Shown one piece after another: positions 1 through 5,577 of a stretch of 5,577 nucleotides of DNA. This DNA comes from Sphingomonas sp. (GTDB lineage: Bacteria > Pseudomonadota > Alphaproteobacteria > Sphingomonadales > Sphingomonadaceae). The first letter of the stretch is position 1. The number at the start of each line of letters is the position of its first letter. Under the pieces are notes generated by a model, which was given only the letters and a program-made list of their open reading frames with translations, was not told where the DNA came from and searched no databases. Location of the stretch: positions 1-5,577 of the forward strand of contig JAIERC010000267.1 in assembly GCA_019747165.1 (NCBI GenBank), in the 5' to 3' direction. A program made the position numbers and the translations under genes.

Positions 1-2131
1 GCAGGACAAAGTGGCGGTCAAGCCGCATGCCGGGCCGGTGCTGCACGCGATCCACTATCTGCTTGGCACGCAGAGCCTCGATCAGCTCCAGCGGTTTCGC
101 GGGCTGGGCGGCGCACAAAGCTATCCTTCGCGCACCAAGGATCGGATCCCGGTTGATTTTTCGACGGGGTCGGTTGGGCTTGGCGTCGCGATCACGGCTT
201 TTTCCAGCCTGGTGCAGGATTATCTGATCGCGCATGGCGCGCTGGCAGAGGGGCAGGCCGGGCGGATGATCGCGCTGATGGGGGATGCCGAACTTGATGA
301 GGGCAATATCTATGAATGCCTGATCGAGGGATATAAACATGATCTTCGCAATTGCTGGTGGGTGGTCGATTATAACCGCCAGTCGCTCGATCATACGACG
401 GCGGACCGGATGTTCCGCCGCTTCGACGATATTTTCGAAACCTGTGGCTGGCGTGTCCTGACGCTGAAATATGGTGTGCAGCAGCGCGCCGCGTTCGACC
501 GACCCGGTGGCCAATCGCTCCAGCAATGGATCGATACCTGCCCCAATGCCGATTTTGCGGTGCTGACCTATCAAGGGGGTGCAGCGTGGCGGGCCCGGCT
601 GATGGCCGATATCGGCACCAGGCCCAATGTCGCCAAATTGCTCGGCAGCTATGACGATGCAGCGCTGGCAGCATTGATGACCAATCTTGGCGGGCATTGC
701 ATGGAAACGCTCTGCGCCGCGTTCGACAGCGCCGATGATGATCGGCCAACCTTGTTCATTGCCTATACGATCAAAGGCTATGGCCTGCCACTTGCCGGCC
801 ATAAGGACAATCATTCAGGGATGATGAACCCGCCGCAGATTGCGGTGTTGCGCGACAGCCTGGGGATTGCGGCGGGCGAGGAATGGGCCCCCTTTGGCGG
901 GCTGGGTGATAATGTGGCGGCGCAGCTAAAGGCGTTTATCGATCGCAGCGCGCTCGCCCGGCGATTGCCTGAGCCGCGCCCCCCCGCCGTGCCGGTGCCA
1001 GCGCGACTGCCGGTGCCCGACGGCGCGGAGTTATCCACCCAGGCAGCTTTTGGGCGGATCCTGCTCGATCTCGCCAAATCGGGCGAGCCCTTGGGCGATC
1101 GGATCGTCACGACAGCGCCCGATGTGACCCAGACCACCAATCTCGGCGGCTTCGTCAACCAGCGCGGGCTGTTTCGTCGCCAGGCGCTCGCCGATGTGTT
1201 CCGCGCTGCCAATATCCCCTCGGCACAGAAATGGTCTGGCCACGCCGCCGGCCAGCATATCGAATTGGGAATCGCCGAGAATAACTTCTTCCTGGTTCTC
1301 GCCGCATTGGGGCTGGCCGGGCCGCATTTCGGGACAAGGCTGATCCCGGTTGGTACCGTCTATGATCCCTTCATCGCGCGCGGGCTCGATGCGCTTAACT
1401 ATGCCTGTTATCAGGATGCGCGCTTTCTGCTGGTCGGCACGCCGTCCGGGCTGACCTTGGCGGGGGAAGGGGGCGCGCACCAATCGATCAACACGCCGCT
1501 GATCGGCATGGGCCAGCCGGGGCTGACCTATTATGAACCCGCCTTTGCCGACGAGCTAACGCTGATCATGCGGCACGCCTTTGCGCACCTTCAGGCGGAA
1601 GACGGCGAATCGGTTTATTTGCGGCTGAGCACGCGCACCATTCCGCAGCTGTCGCGCGATGACGATGATTGGGAAGCCGGCGCGTTGCAGGGCGGTTACT
1701 GGTTGCGCAAGCCCGGCCCAGGGGCTGAGGCGGCGCTGGTGTTCAGTGGCGCCGTCGCGCCCGAGGTGCTGGCCGCCTATGCGGAGTTGGCTGACGATCT
1801 TCCGGGGCTTGGGGTTTTGAACATCACTTCGCCCGATTTGCTCCATCGCGGCTGGTCGGCGCGGCGCGCGGCGCGCTGGACCGGGACGCCGCCGGCCCCC
1901 GCCTATGTGGAGACATTGCTGTCGGCCTTGTCGCCCGCGGCAGGATTGGTGACGGTGATCGATGGATCGCCCGGCGCGCTGTCCTGGCTTGGCGGGGTGC
2001 GCGGGATGCGGGTGAGCCCGCTGGGGGTCGATCGCTTTGGCCAGACCGGGGACTTGCCCGATCTCTATCAGCGCTATCGGCTCGATACAGCGGCGATTGT
2101 CGATGCGGCGGCGGAGTTGTTCCTGGGTTGA
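1..2131 (+). CDS. Single-chain 2-oxoacid dehydrogenase E1 (AceE/transketolase-like), 5' partial
   Basis: This is a thiamine-diphosphate enzyme expected to decarboxylate a 2-oxoacid (pyruvate or a relative) and pass the acyl group to a lipoyl-E2 in the cytoplasm. The frame is open from base 2. GTG at 11 is probably an internal Val (reading QDKVAVKPHAGP), so roughly 75-85 N-terminal residues lie outside the window. Numbering from that Val: residues 1-315 form the ThDP pyrophosphate-binding domain, with the metal/ThDP motif GDAELDEGN (91-99) followed by Asn122. A Pro-rich linker covers 318-337. The pyrimidine-binding domain spans about 340-545, with IELGIAENN (417-425), where Glu423 matches the catalytic Glu of E. 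coli AceE, and GEGGAHQS (485-492), where His490 matches an AceE active-site His. The C-terminal domain ends with RFGQTGDLPDLY (675-686). It lacks the C-terminal tail of about 25 residues seen in E. coli AceE. No E2 or E3 gene is visible. The fold is certain; the substrate is not. Confidence 0.9.
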   Translation, partial: QDKVAVKPHAGPVLHAIHYLLGTQSLDQLQRFRGLGGAQSYPSRTKDRIPVDFSTGSVGLGVAITAFSSLVQDYLIAHGALAEGQAGRMIALMGDAELDEGNIYECLIEGYKHDLRNCWWVVDYNRQSLDHTTADRMFRRFDDIFETCGWRVLTLKYGVQQRAAFDRPGGQSLQQWIDTCPNADFAVLTYQGGAAWRARLMADIGTRPNVAKLLGSYDDAALAALMTNLGGHCMETLCAAFDSADDDRPTLFIAYTIKGYGLPLAGHKDNHSGMMNPPQIAVLRDSLGIAAGEEWAPFGGLGDNVAAQLKAFIDRSALARRLPEPRPPAVPVPARLPVPDGAELSTQAAFGRILLDLAKSGEPLGDRIVTTAPDVTQTTNLGGFVNQRGLFRRQALADVFRAANIPSAQKWSGHAAGQHIELGIAENNFFLVLAALGLAGPHFGTRLIPVGTVYDPFIARGLDALNYACYQDARFLLVGTPSGLTLAGEGGAHQSINTPLIGMGQPGLTYYEPAFADELTLIMRHAFAHLQAEDGESVYLRLSTRTIPQLSRDDDDWEAGALQGGYWLRKPGPGAEAALVFSGAVAPEVLAAYAELADDLPGLGVLNITSPDLLHRGWSARRAARWTGTPPAPAYVETLLSALSPAAGLVTVIDGSPGALSWLGGVRGMRVSPLGVDRFGQTGDLPDLYQRYRLDTAAIVDAAAELFLG

Positions 2132-2207
2132 ACCCCGCTGAACGGGATCTGCCTGGGGTCGCCTTGCTTCACGGGTTGCTTACCATTGCTGCGCTATCAA
2201 CACCGGG
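2132..2207. other. 76-bp spacer between the E1 gene and the membrane methyltransferase gene
   Basis: The spacer contains a direct repeat, TTGCTT at 2164-2169 and again at 2176-2181, 12 bp apart start to start. TATCAA at 2195-2200 resembles a -10 element (4 of 6 to TATAAT), but nothing resembling a -35 lies at the usual distance. Short stems (CCCG/CGGG around 2134-2146; ACCCC/GGGGT spanning about 2132-2159) are weak and no T-run follows, so I call no terminator. Whether the downstream gene has its own promoter or is read through from the E1 gene cannot be decided from the sequence. Confidence 0.4.
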
Positions 2208-3527
2208 ATGTTGCACGATCCTTCTCTAGCGCGCGCGGTGGCAACCGATCCGCGACCGGCATCCGGCGTCAGTAGCGGTGTGGGGATGGCCGGCTTGGCG
2301 GGCTTGCTTGCTTGGGTGGTTGTTGCCCGCTGGTTCGGGCTCGATGGGCCCTATTCGGCGCTGGTCAATGTCGCGGCCTGCGGCTTGCCGATGATTTTGT
2401 GGTCGGTGTTTGTCGATAAGGTGCACCGCCGCCCGACGACTGGCATCGACTGGTCAAGCACCACGAGCTGGCGCGAGACGCTCGACATCAGCCTCACCAA
2501 GCTTGCCGGATTATGGGCGACCTGGGCCGGCATTGCGCTGATTTATGGCACCGCGCGCTTCTATTGGGACATGCAATGGGCGGATTACCCCTTTGCAATG
2601 AAGATGCTGGGGGCGGCAGCGCCGATCCTGTTTGTCGGCTCTATTCCCTATGTGATCTGGCTCGATCGTAAGTTGGTGGCACCAAAGGATGGGGCCTGGG
2701 CGCTGGGCAGCTGGCTGATGGGAACGGGAGAGGCCGATCCCCAGATGATTTTCGCGCATCTGCGCAGCTGGGCGGTCAAGGCGTTTTTCTTCGCGTTCAT
2801 GCTGGCGATCGTCCCGCCCGGCTTTGGCAATTTCATCCGCGCCGATTGGCAACAGGTGCTGCATGATCCGATCGCGCTGGCCAACTGGCTGATCACGCTG
2901 ATGTTCGTGATTGACGTCGCCTTTGCGACCGTTGGCTATGTGCTGACGATGCGCCCGCTCGACGCGCATATCCGCAGCGCCAATCCCCATGCCGAAGCAT
3001 GGATGGCGGCGTTGATTTGCTATCCGCCCTTTTCACTGATGGCCAATGGCGGCGTGCTCGATTACCATCCCGGCACTGCCGATTGGACGCATTGGTATGC
3101 CAACCAGCCCGTGCTGCTGGCGATTACTGGCGCGGTTTTAGTCGGGCTGACGGCAATTTATGCCTGGGCGACGGTTGCCTTTGGCCTGCGTTTTTCGAAC
3201 CTGACGCATCGCGGCATTTTGACGCACGGTCCCTATGCCTGGTCGCGACACCCCGCCTATCTCTCCAAAAACCTGTTCTGGTGGATCGCCACGGTGCCAT
3301 TTCTCAGCACCGGCTCGCTCGTCGATGCTGCACGCGCGACACTATTGCTGGCGGTGGTGTCGGGCATTTATTACTGGCGCGCCCGGACCGAGGAGAAGCA
3401 TCTCCGCGACGATCCTGACTATCAGGCCTATTCGGACTGGATGGTGCGCAACGGCCCGGTGCCGCGCTTCTTCGGCTGGGTGTCGGGATCGCCAGCCAGG
3501 TCCGATCAGAAGCGCATTTCCTCATAA
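2208..3527 (+). CDS. Multi-pass membrane protein with C-terminal isoprenylcysteine carboxyl methyltransferase-like domain
   Basis: This is a 439-residue integral membrane protein, probably an S-adenosylmethionine-dependent methyltransferase of the ICMT/Ste14-PEMT superfamily. Hydrophobic segments are visible near residues 24-42, 46-68, 96-115, 131-151, 188-203, 222-247, 263-280, 302-324, 352-366 and 374-390. The family signature is C-terminal: HGPYAWSRHPAYLSKN (340-355), then RARTEEKHL (391-399) and DPDYQAYSDW (402-411), matching the RHPxY...EExxL...PxYxxY pattern that binds the methyl donor in this family. The roughly 320 residues before it are more than small ICMT-like enzymes carry, and I do not recognise them as a separate domain. 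Most bacteria lack prenylated CaaX proteins, so the substrate is unknown; small thiols, lipids or quinone-like molecules are conceivable. ATG 2208 is the first possible start after the in-frame TGA at 2139, but it has no clear Shine-Dalgarno; Met27 (2286) is an alternative. The gene end overlaps gshA on the other strand by 22 bp. Confidence 0.82.
   Translation: MLHDPSLARAVATDPRPASGVSSGVGMAGLAGLLAWVVVARWFGLDGPYSALVNVAACGLPMILWSVFVDKVHRRPTTGIDWSSTTSWRETLDISLTKLAGLWATWAGIALIYGTARFYWDMQWADYPFAMKMLGAAAPILFVGSIPYVIWLDRKLVAPKDGAWALGSWLMGTGEADPQMIFAHLRSWAVKAFFFAFMLAIVPPGFGNFIRADWQQVLHDPIALANWLITLMFVIDVAFATVGYVLTMRPLDAHIRSANPHAEAWMAALICYPPFSLMANGGVLDYHPGTADWTHWYANQPVLLAITGAVLVGLTAIYAWATVAFGLRFSNLTHRGILTHGPYAWSRHPAYLSKNLFWWIATVPFLSTGSLVDAARATLLLAVVSGIYYWRARTEEKHLRDDPDYQAYSDWMVRNGPVPRFFGWVSGSPARSDQKRISS
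3506..3527. other. Tail-to-tail overlap of two coding regions
   Basis: The TAA of the membrane methyltransferase (3525-3527) lies inside gshA, and the TGA of gshA (3508-3506 on the minus strand) lies inside the methyltransferase gene. The shared 22 bp encode RSDQKRISS-type residues on one strand and the conserved-looking IYEEMRF end of GshA on the other. This leaves no intergenic room for a shared bidirectional terminator. Confidence 0.85.
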
Positions 3528-4879
3528 ATTCGGCTGACATCGCCGCCCCATTCGCCGTGATAGCGATCGAGCAGCAACTGGGCGGGTACCTTGCCTGAGC
3601 GGACGATTTCGCGCAGCGGATCGAGAAACCCTGTCTCGTTGCTGCCGCCAGCATCGGTGCGGGCGCGGGCGGCGAGCCCGGCATGCGAGATGTCGAGCAC
3701 CTGGCCTGCGATATCGCGCAACGTACCACCGCCGGGCAACGGCGCATCAAGCGCGAGCTTGGGCACCGATGAGCGCAGCAACTCGCGTTCCTCCATTGAC
3801 CAGCCTTTGACCAGATCCCACGCCGCATCGAGCGCGCCTTGATCATAAAGCAGCCCAACCCAAAAGGCCGGCAACGCGCAAATGCGGTTCCACGGTCCGC
3901 CATCGGCGCCGCGCATTTCGAGAAAGCTCTTCAGCCGCACCTCTGGGAAGGCGGTCGAAAGATGATCGTTCCAGTCGTCGGTGGTCGGCAATTCGCCGGG
4001 GAGGACTGACAGATCGCCCTTCAAAAAGTCGCGAAAACTAAGCCCCGCCGCGTCGATATATTTCCCATCGCGATAAACGAAGTACATCGGCACATCGAGC
4101 GCATAGTCGGTGTAGCGGTCATAGCCAAAGCCGTCTTCGAAGACGAAAGGCAGCATGCCGGTTCGTGCAGGATCAGTATCGGACCAGATATGGCTGCGAT
4201 AGGACAGCATCCCGTTCGGCTTGCCCTCGGTAAAGGGCGAATTGGCGAACAGCGCGGTGGCGAGCGGCTGCAGGGCTAGGCCGACGCGAAATTTTTTCAC
4301 CATATCGGCTTCAGACTGATAGTCTAAATTAACCTGTATGGTACAGGTGCGCAACATCATGTCGAGCCCCATGCTGCCAACGCGTGGCATGTGGCGCAGC
4401 ATGATCGCATAGCGGCCCTTGGGCATGATCGGCAGCTCGGCGCGCGTCTTGTCGGGCCACATACCCAGCCCCAAAAACCCGATGCCAAAGCGCTCACCGA
4501 TCTTCAGCACCTGTTCGAGATGGCGACCTGTTTCGGCGCAGGTCTGGTGAAGATTATCGAGCGGCGCGCCTGACAGTTCGAACTGGCCGGCCGGCTCCAG
4601 GCTGACGCTGCCATCGCTGCCGTTCAGCGCAATGACCTTCCCGCCTTCCATTACCGGTTCCCAGCCGAATTCGGTTAGCGCCATCAGCAGGTCGCGGATG
4701 CCGCCGGCTTCGTCATAGGAAGGGGCGCGATGATCGTTCAGCGCATAGACGAATTTCTCGTGCTCGGTGCCGATTCGCCAGCGCTCGGGCGGCTTTTCGC
4801 CCTTGGCGAAGCTCGCAATGAGTTGGTCGCGGTGTTCGATGACCGCCGATTTGTTGCTGGTGACGGTCTTCGTGCTCAT
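3506..4879 (-). CDS. gshA: Glutamate-cysteine ligase (gamma-glutamylcysteine synthetase), plant/proteobacterial type
   Basis: This enzyme catalyses ATP-dependent joining of L-glutamate to L-cysteine, the first and usually rate-limiting step of glutathione synthesis in the cytoplasm. The 457-residue product is about the usual size for the group found in plants and alphaproteobacteria, which differs from the E. coli GshA type. Family motifs: RIGTEHEKF (35-43, metal and glutamate binding), SLEPAGQFELSG (93-104), RTCTIQVNLDY (177-187), LSYRSHIW (225-232) and FLEMRGADGGPW (319-330). It is complete, ending in IYEEMRF. I chose ATG at 4879 because AAAGG lies 8 nt upstream. The frame stays open to a TTG at 4945, but those 22 extra residues are Pro/Arg/Ser-rich, have no ribosome site and lie where a leader would be. 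The gene follows rsmE by 66 bp on the same strand, so co-transcription is likely. Only three cysteines (114, 179, 334) are present; the sequence does not settle whether any form a redox switch like that of plant enzymes. Confidence 0.96.
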   Translation of the reverse strand: MSTKTVTSNKSAVIEHRDQLIASFAKGEKPPERWRIGTEHEKFVYALNDHRAPSYDEAGGIRDLLMALTEFGWEPVMEGGKVIALNGSDGSVSLEPAGQFELSGAPLDNLHQTCAETGRHLEQVLKIGERFGIGFLGLGMWPDKTRAELPIMPKGRYAIMLRHMPRVGSMGLDMMLRTCTIQVNLDYQSEADMVKKFRVGLALQPLATALFANSPFTEGKPNGMLSYRSHIWSDTDPARTGMLPFVFEDGFGYDRYTDYALDVPMYFVYRDGKYIDAAGLSFRDFLKGDLSVLPGELPTTDDWNDHLSTAFPEVRLKSFLEMRGADGGPWNRICALPAFWVGLLYDQGALDAAWDLVKGWSMEERELLRSSVPKLALDAPLPGGGTLRDIAGQVLDISHAGLAARARTDAGGSNETGFLDPLREIVRSGKVPAQLLLDRYHGEWGGDVSRIYEEMRF

Positions 4880-4883
4880 GGAT

Positions 4884-4905
4884 CGCGCCTTTAGCCGGGG
4901 GCGCG
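4884..4905 (-). promoter_or_regulatory. GC-rich inverted repeat overlapping the gshA ribosome binding site
   Basis: The two arms, CGCGCC and GGCGCG, are perfect 6-bp complements around a 10-nt loop, all G/C pairs. In the rsmE-gshA transcript the 3' arm includes the GG of the AAAGG ribosome site, so the hairpin would compete with ribosome loading. The pairing is read directly from the sequence; a regulatory role is inference. In a GC-rich genome a 6-bp stem can occur by chance, and a competing GCCG/CGGC pairing is possible in the same stretch. Confidence 0.35.
4888..4892 (-). promoter_or_regulatory. Ribosome binding site of gshA
   Basis: On the minus strand AAAGG stands 8 nt before the ATG at 4879. 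It decides the start codon against the upstream TTG at 4945. Its two G residues also form part of the right arm of the inverted repeat at 4884-4905, so the site could be partly masked when that hairpin forms. Confidence 0.6.
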
Positions 4906-4907
4906 GC

Positions 4908-4927
4908 GGGACGCTAGTGCTCGTCCC
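4908..4927 (-). repeat. Inverted repeat in the rsmE-gshA spacer
   Basis: GGGACG and CGTCCC are perfect 6-bp arms around an 8-nt loop. The repeat lies 19 nt beyond the rsmE stop codon and 2 nt from the second inverted repeat at 4884-4905. No T-run follows on the minus strand, so it is not a standard intrinsic terminator. It could be an RNA 3'-end stabiliser for rsmE, an attenuator stem, a protein-binding site, or chance. Confidence 0.35.
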
Positions 4928-4945
4928 TTGTGCTGCTGAAACCAA

Positions 4946-5577
4946 TTATTGCCAGTCGCCCGCCGCGGTCATCCAAATAGCGACCGCTGCGGCCGCCGCC
5001 GTGTCGGCGCGCAGGATGCGGGGCCCCAGCGAAATGCCGATTGCGGCGGGGTGCGCGCGGATCTCGTCGCGTTCGCTGTCATCAAAGCCACCTTCGGGAC
5101 CGATCAAAATGCCGGCCGGTCCGGGATGCGATTGCATGGCGTCCAAGGCAGGCAGCCCGCCGGTTTCGTCCGCAAAAAACAACATGCGATTGGCGGGCCA
5201 GTCGCGCAGCAGGGCGGGCAGCTTAATGGGGTCGGTCAGACTCGGCAGCGCGGTTCGCCCGCATTGCTCGGCGGCTTCAATCATGTGCGCGCGCAAGCGA
5301 TCGAGATTGAGTCGATCGACCACCGTTCGCCGCGTCAGCACTGGCATGACCCGGTCGACCCCCAATTCGCAGGCTTTTTCAACCAGCCAGTCGATTCGCC
5401 CTTTTTTCAGCGGTGCAGCGCAGAGCCATAAATCGGGGACGATTTCGCATTCGCGCAGCTTTTCGGCGACGTTCAGCGTCAGGTCGCGCTTGCCCAGCGA
5501 CTCGACGATCCCCAGCCATTCGCCGCTGGTGCCGTCGAACAATTTCACAGGATCGCCATGTTTGGTCCGCATCACCG
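4946..5577 (-). CDS. rsmE: 16S rRNA m3U1498 methyltransferase RsmE, 5' partial
   Basis: RsmE uses S-adenosylmethionine to methylate N3 of U1498 in 16S rRNA within the assembled 30S subunit. The visible 209 codons start with VMRTKHGDPVKLFDG, which matches the inside of the N-terminal PUA-like domain, so about 30 residues lie beyond the right edge. The GTG at 5575 is therefore an internal Val and not a start. The SPOUT trefoil-knot domain follows: KKGRIDWLVEKACELGV (57-73), TRRTVV (81-86), AAEQCGR (101-107), ADETGG (135-140), LIGPEGGFDDSE (157-168) and SLGPRILRADTAAAA (182-196), the last two being the cofactor-binding knot motifs. Position 191 is Asp where many family members have Glu, a conservative change. 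The gene ends with TAA 66 bp before gshA on the same strand. Confidence 0.95.
   Translation of the reverse strand, partial: VMRTKHGDPVKLFDGTSGEWLGIVESLGKRDLTLNVAEKLRECEIVPDLWLCAAPLKKGRIDWLVEKACELGVDRVMPVLTRRTVVDRLNLDRLRAHMIEAAEQCGRTALPSLTDPIKLPALLRDWPANRMLFFADETGGLPALDAMQSHPGPAGILIGPEGGFDDSERDEIRAHPAAIGISLGPRILRADTAAAAAVAIWMTAAGDWQ

Noticed and set aside
192..749. 185-codon open frame on the minus strand
   Set aside because: It is antisense to the E1 gene, its translation is rich in Arg, His and Pro with no recognisable domain, and it is what a GC-rich gene leaves on its other strand.
1031..1483. 150-codon open frame on the minus strand within the E1 gene
   Set aside because: The E1 frame through this stretch carries the conserved catalytic motifs; the antisense frame shows no domain.
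2125..2160. Possible terminator after the E1 gene
   Set aside because: The stems available (GGGTT/AACCC across the stop, CCCG/CGGG, ACCCC/GGGGT) are only 4-5 bp or have long loops, and no T-run follows.
2164..2200. Sigma-70-type promoter ahead of the membrane protein gene
   Set aside because: The -10-like TATCAA has no -35-like element at 15-19 bp; the TTGCTT copies are 13 and 25 bp away.
2511..2990. 159-codon open frame on the minus strand
   Set aside because: It is antisense to the transmembrane segments of the membrane protein; the translation is charged and low in recognisable features, as expected of an antisense copy.
2999..3418. 139-codon open frame on the plus strand in another frame
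   Set aside because: It overlaps the ICMT signature region read in the true frame and has no domain of its own.
4132..4145. Perfect 14-bp palindrome CGTCTTCGAAGACG
   Set aside because: It lies inside gshA and falls exactly on ordinary codons for Val-Phe-Glu-Asp in a normal stretch of the protein, so codon choice explains it.
4908..4927. Intrinsic terminator between rsmE and gshA
   Set aside because: The stem is real, but on the minus strand it is followed by GC-rich sequence and no run of T, so termination is not supported; kept only as an inverted repeat.
4949..5431. 160-codon open frame on the plus strand
   Set aside because: It is antisense to the conserved SPOUT domain of RsmE, which is clearly the real gene.

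Overview
The window looks like an ordinary chromosomal stretch from a GC-rich alphaproteobacterium, most likely a sphingomonad (Sphingomonas, Sphingopyxis or Novosphingobium type). This placement rests on three things: strongly G/C-ending codon use, a plant/alphaproteobacterial-type glutamate-cysteine ligase lying just downstream of rsmE, and the style of the protein sequences. It is a judgement from reading, not from a search. There is no sign of phage, insertion sequence, CRISPR, tRNA or rRNA. All four genes share similar base composition and codon use, so nothing suggests recent transfer.

Layout, left to right. (1) Positions 1-2131, + strand: the 3' part of a gene for a single-chain, thiamine-diphosphate-dependent 2-oxoacid dehydrogenase E1 (AceE/transketolase-like). 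Its first residues lie upstream of the window. (2) Positions 2132-2207: a 76-bp spacer with a small direct repeat and no convincing terminator or Shine-Dalgarno. (3) Positions 2208-3527, + strand: a large multi-pass membrane protein ending in an isoprenylcysteine carboxyl methyltransferase (ICMT/Ste14-like) domain; its substrate is unknown. (4) Positions 3506-4879, - strand: gshA, the first enzyme of glutathione synthesis, whose 3' end overlaps the membrane protein gene tail to tail by 22 bp. (5) Positions 4880-4945: a 66-bp leader/spacer with two adjacent GC-rich inverted repeats, one covering part of the gshA ribosome binding site. (6) Positions 4946-5577, - strand: rsmE, the 16S rRNA m3U1498 methyltransferase, whose N-terminus runs off the right edge.

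The two halves are convergent. On the right, rsmE and gshA are read in the same direction and are probably co-transcribed, pairing ribosome modification with glutathione synthesis. They are linked by position rather than by pathway. On the left, the E1 gene and the membrane methyltransferase run in the same direction, but no functional link between them is evident. I found no new multi-gene system. The points most worth a second look are the tandem hairpins ahead of gshA, the unknown substrate of the membrane methyltransferase, the unresolved substrate of the single-chain E1, and the overlapping convergent gene ends.
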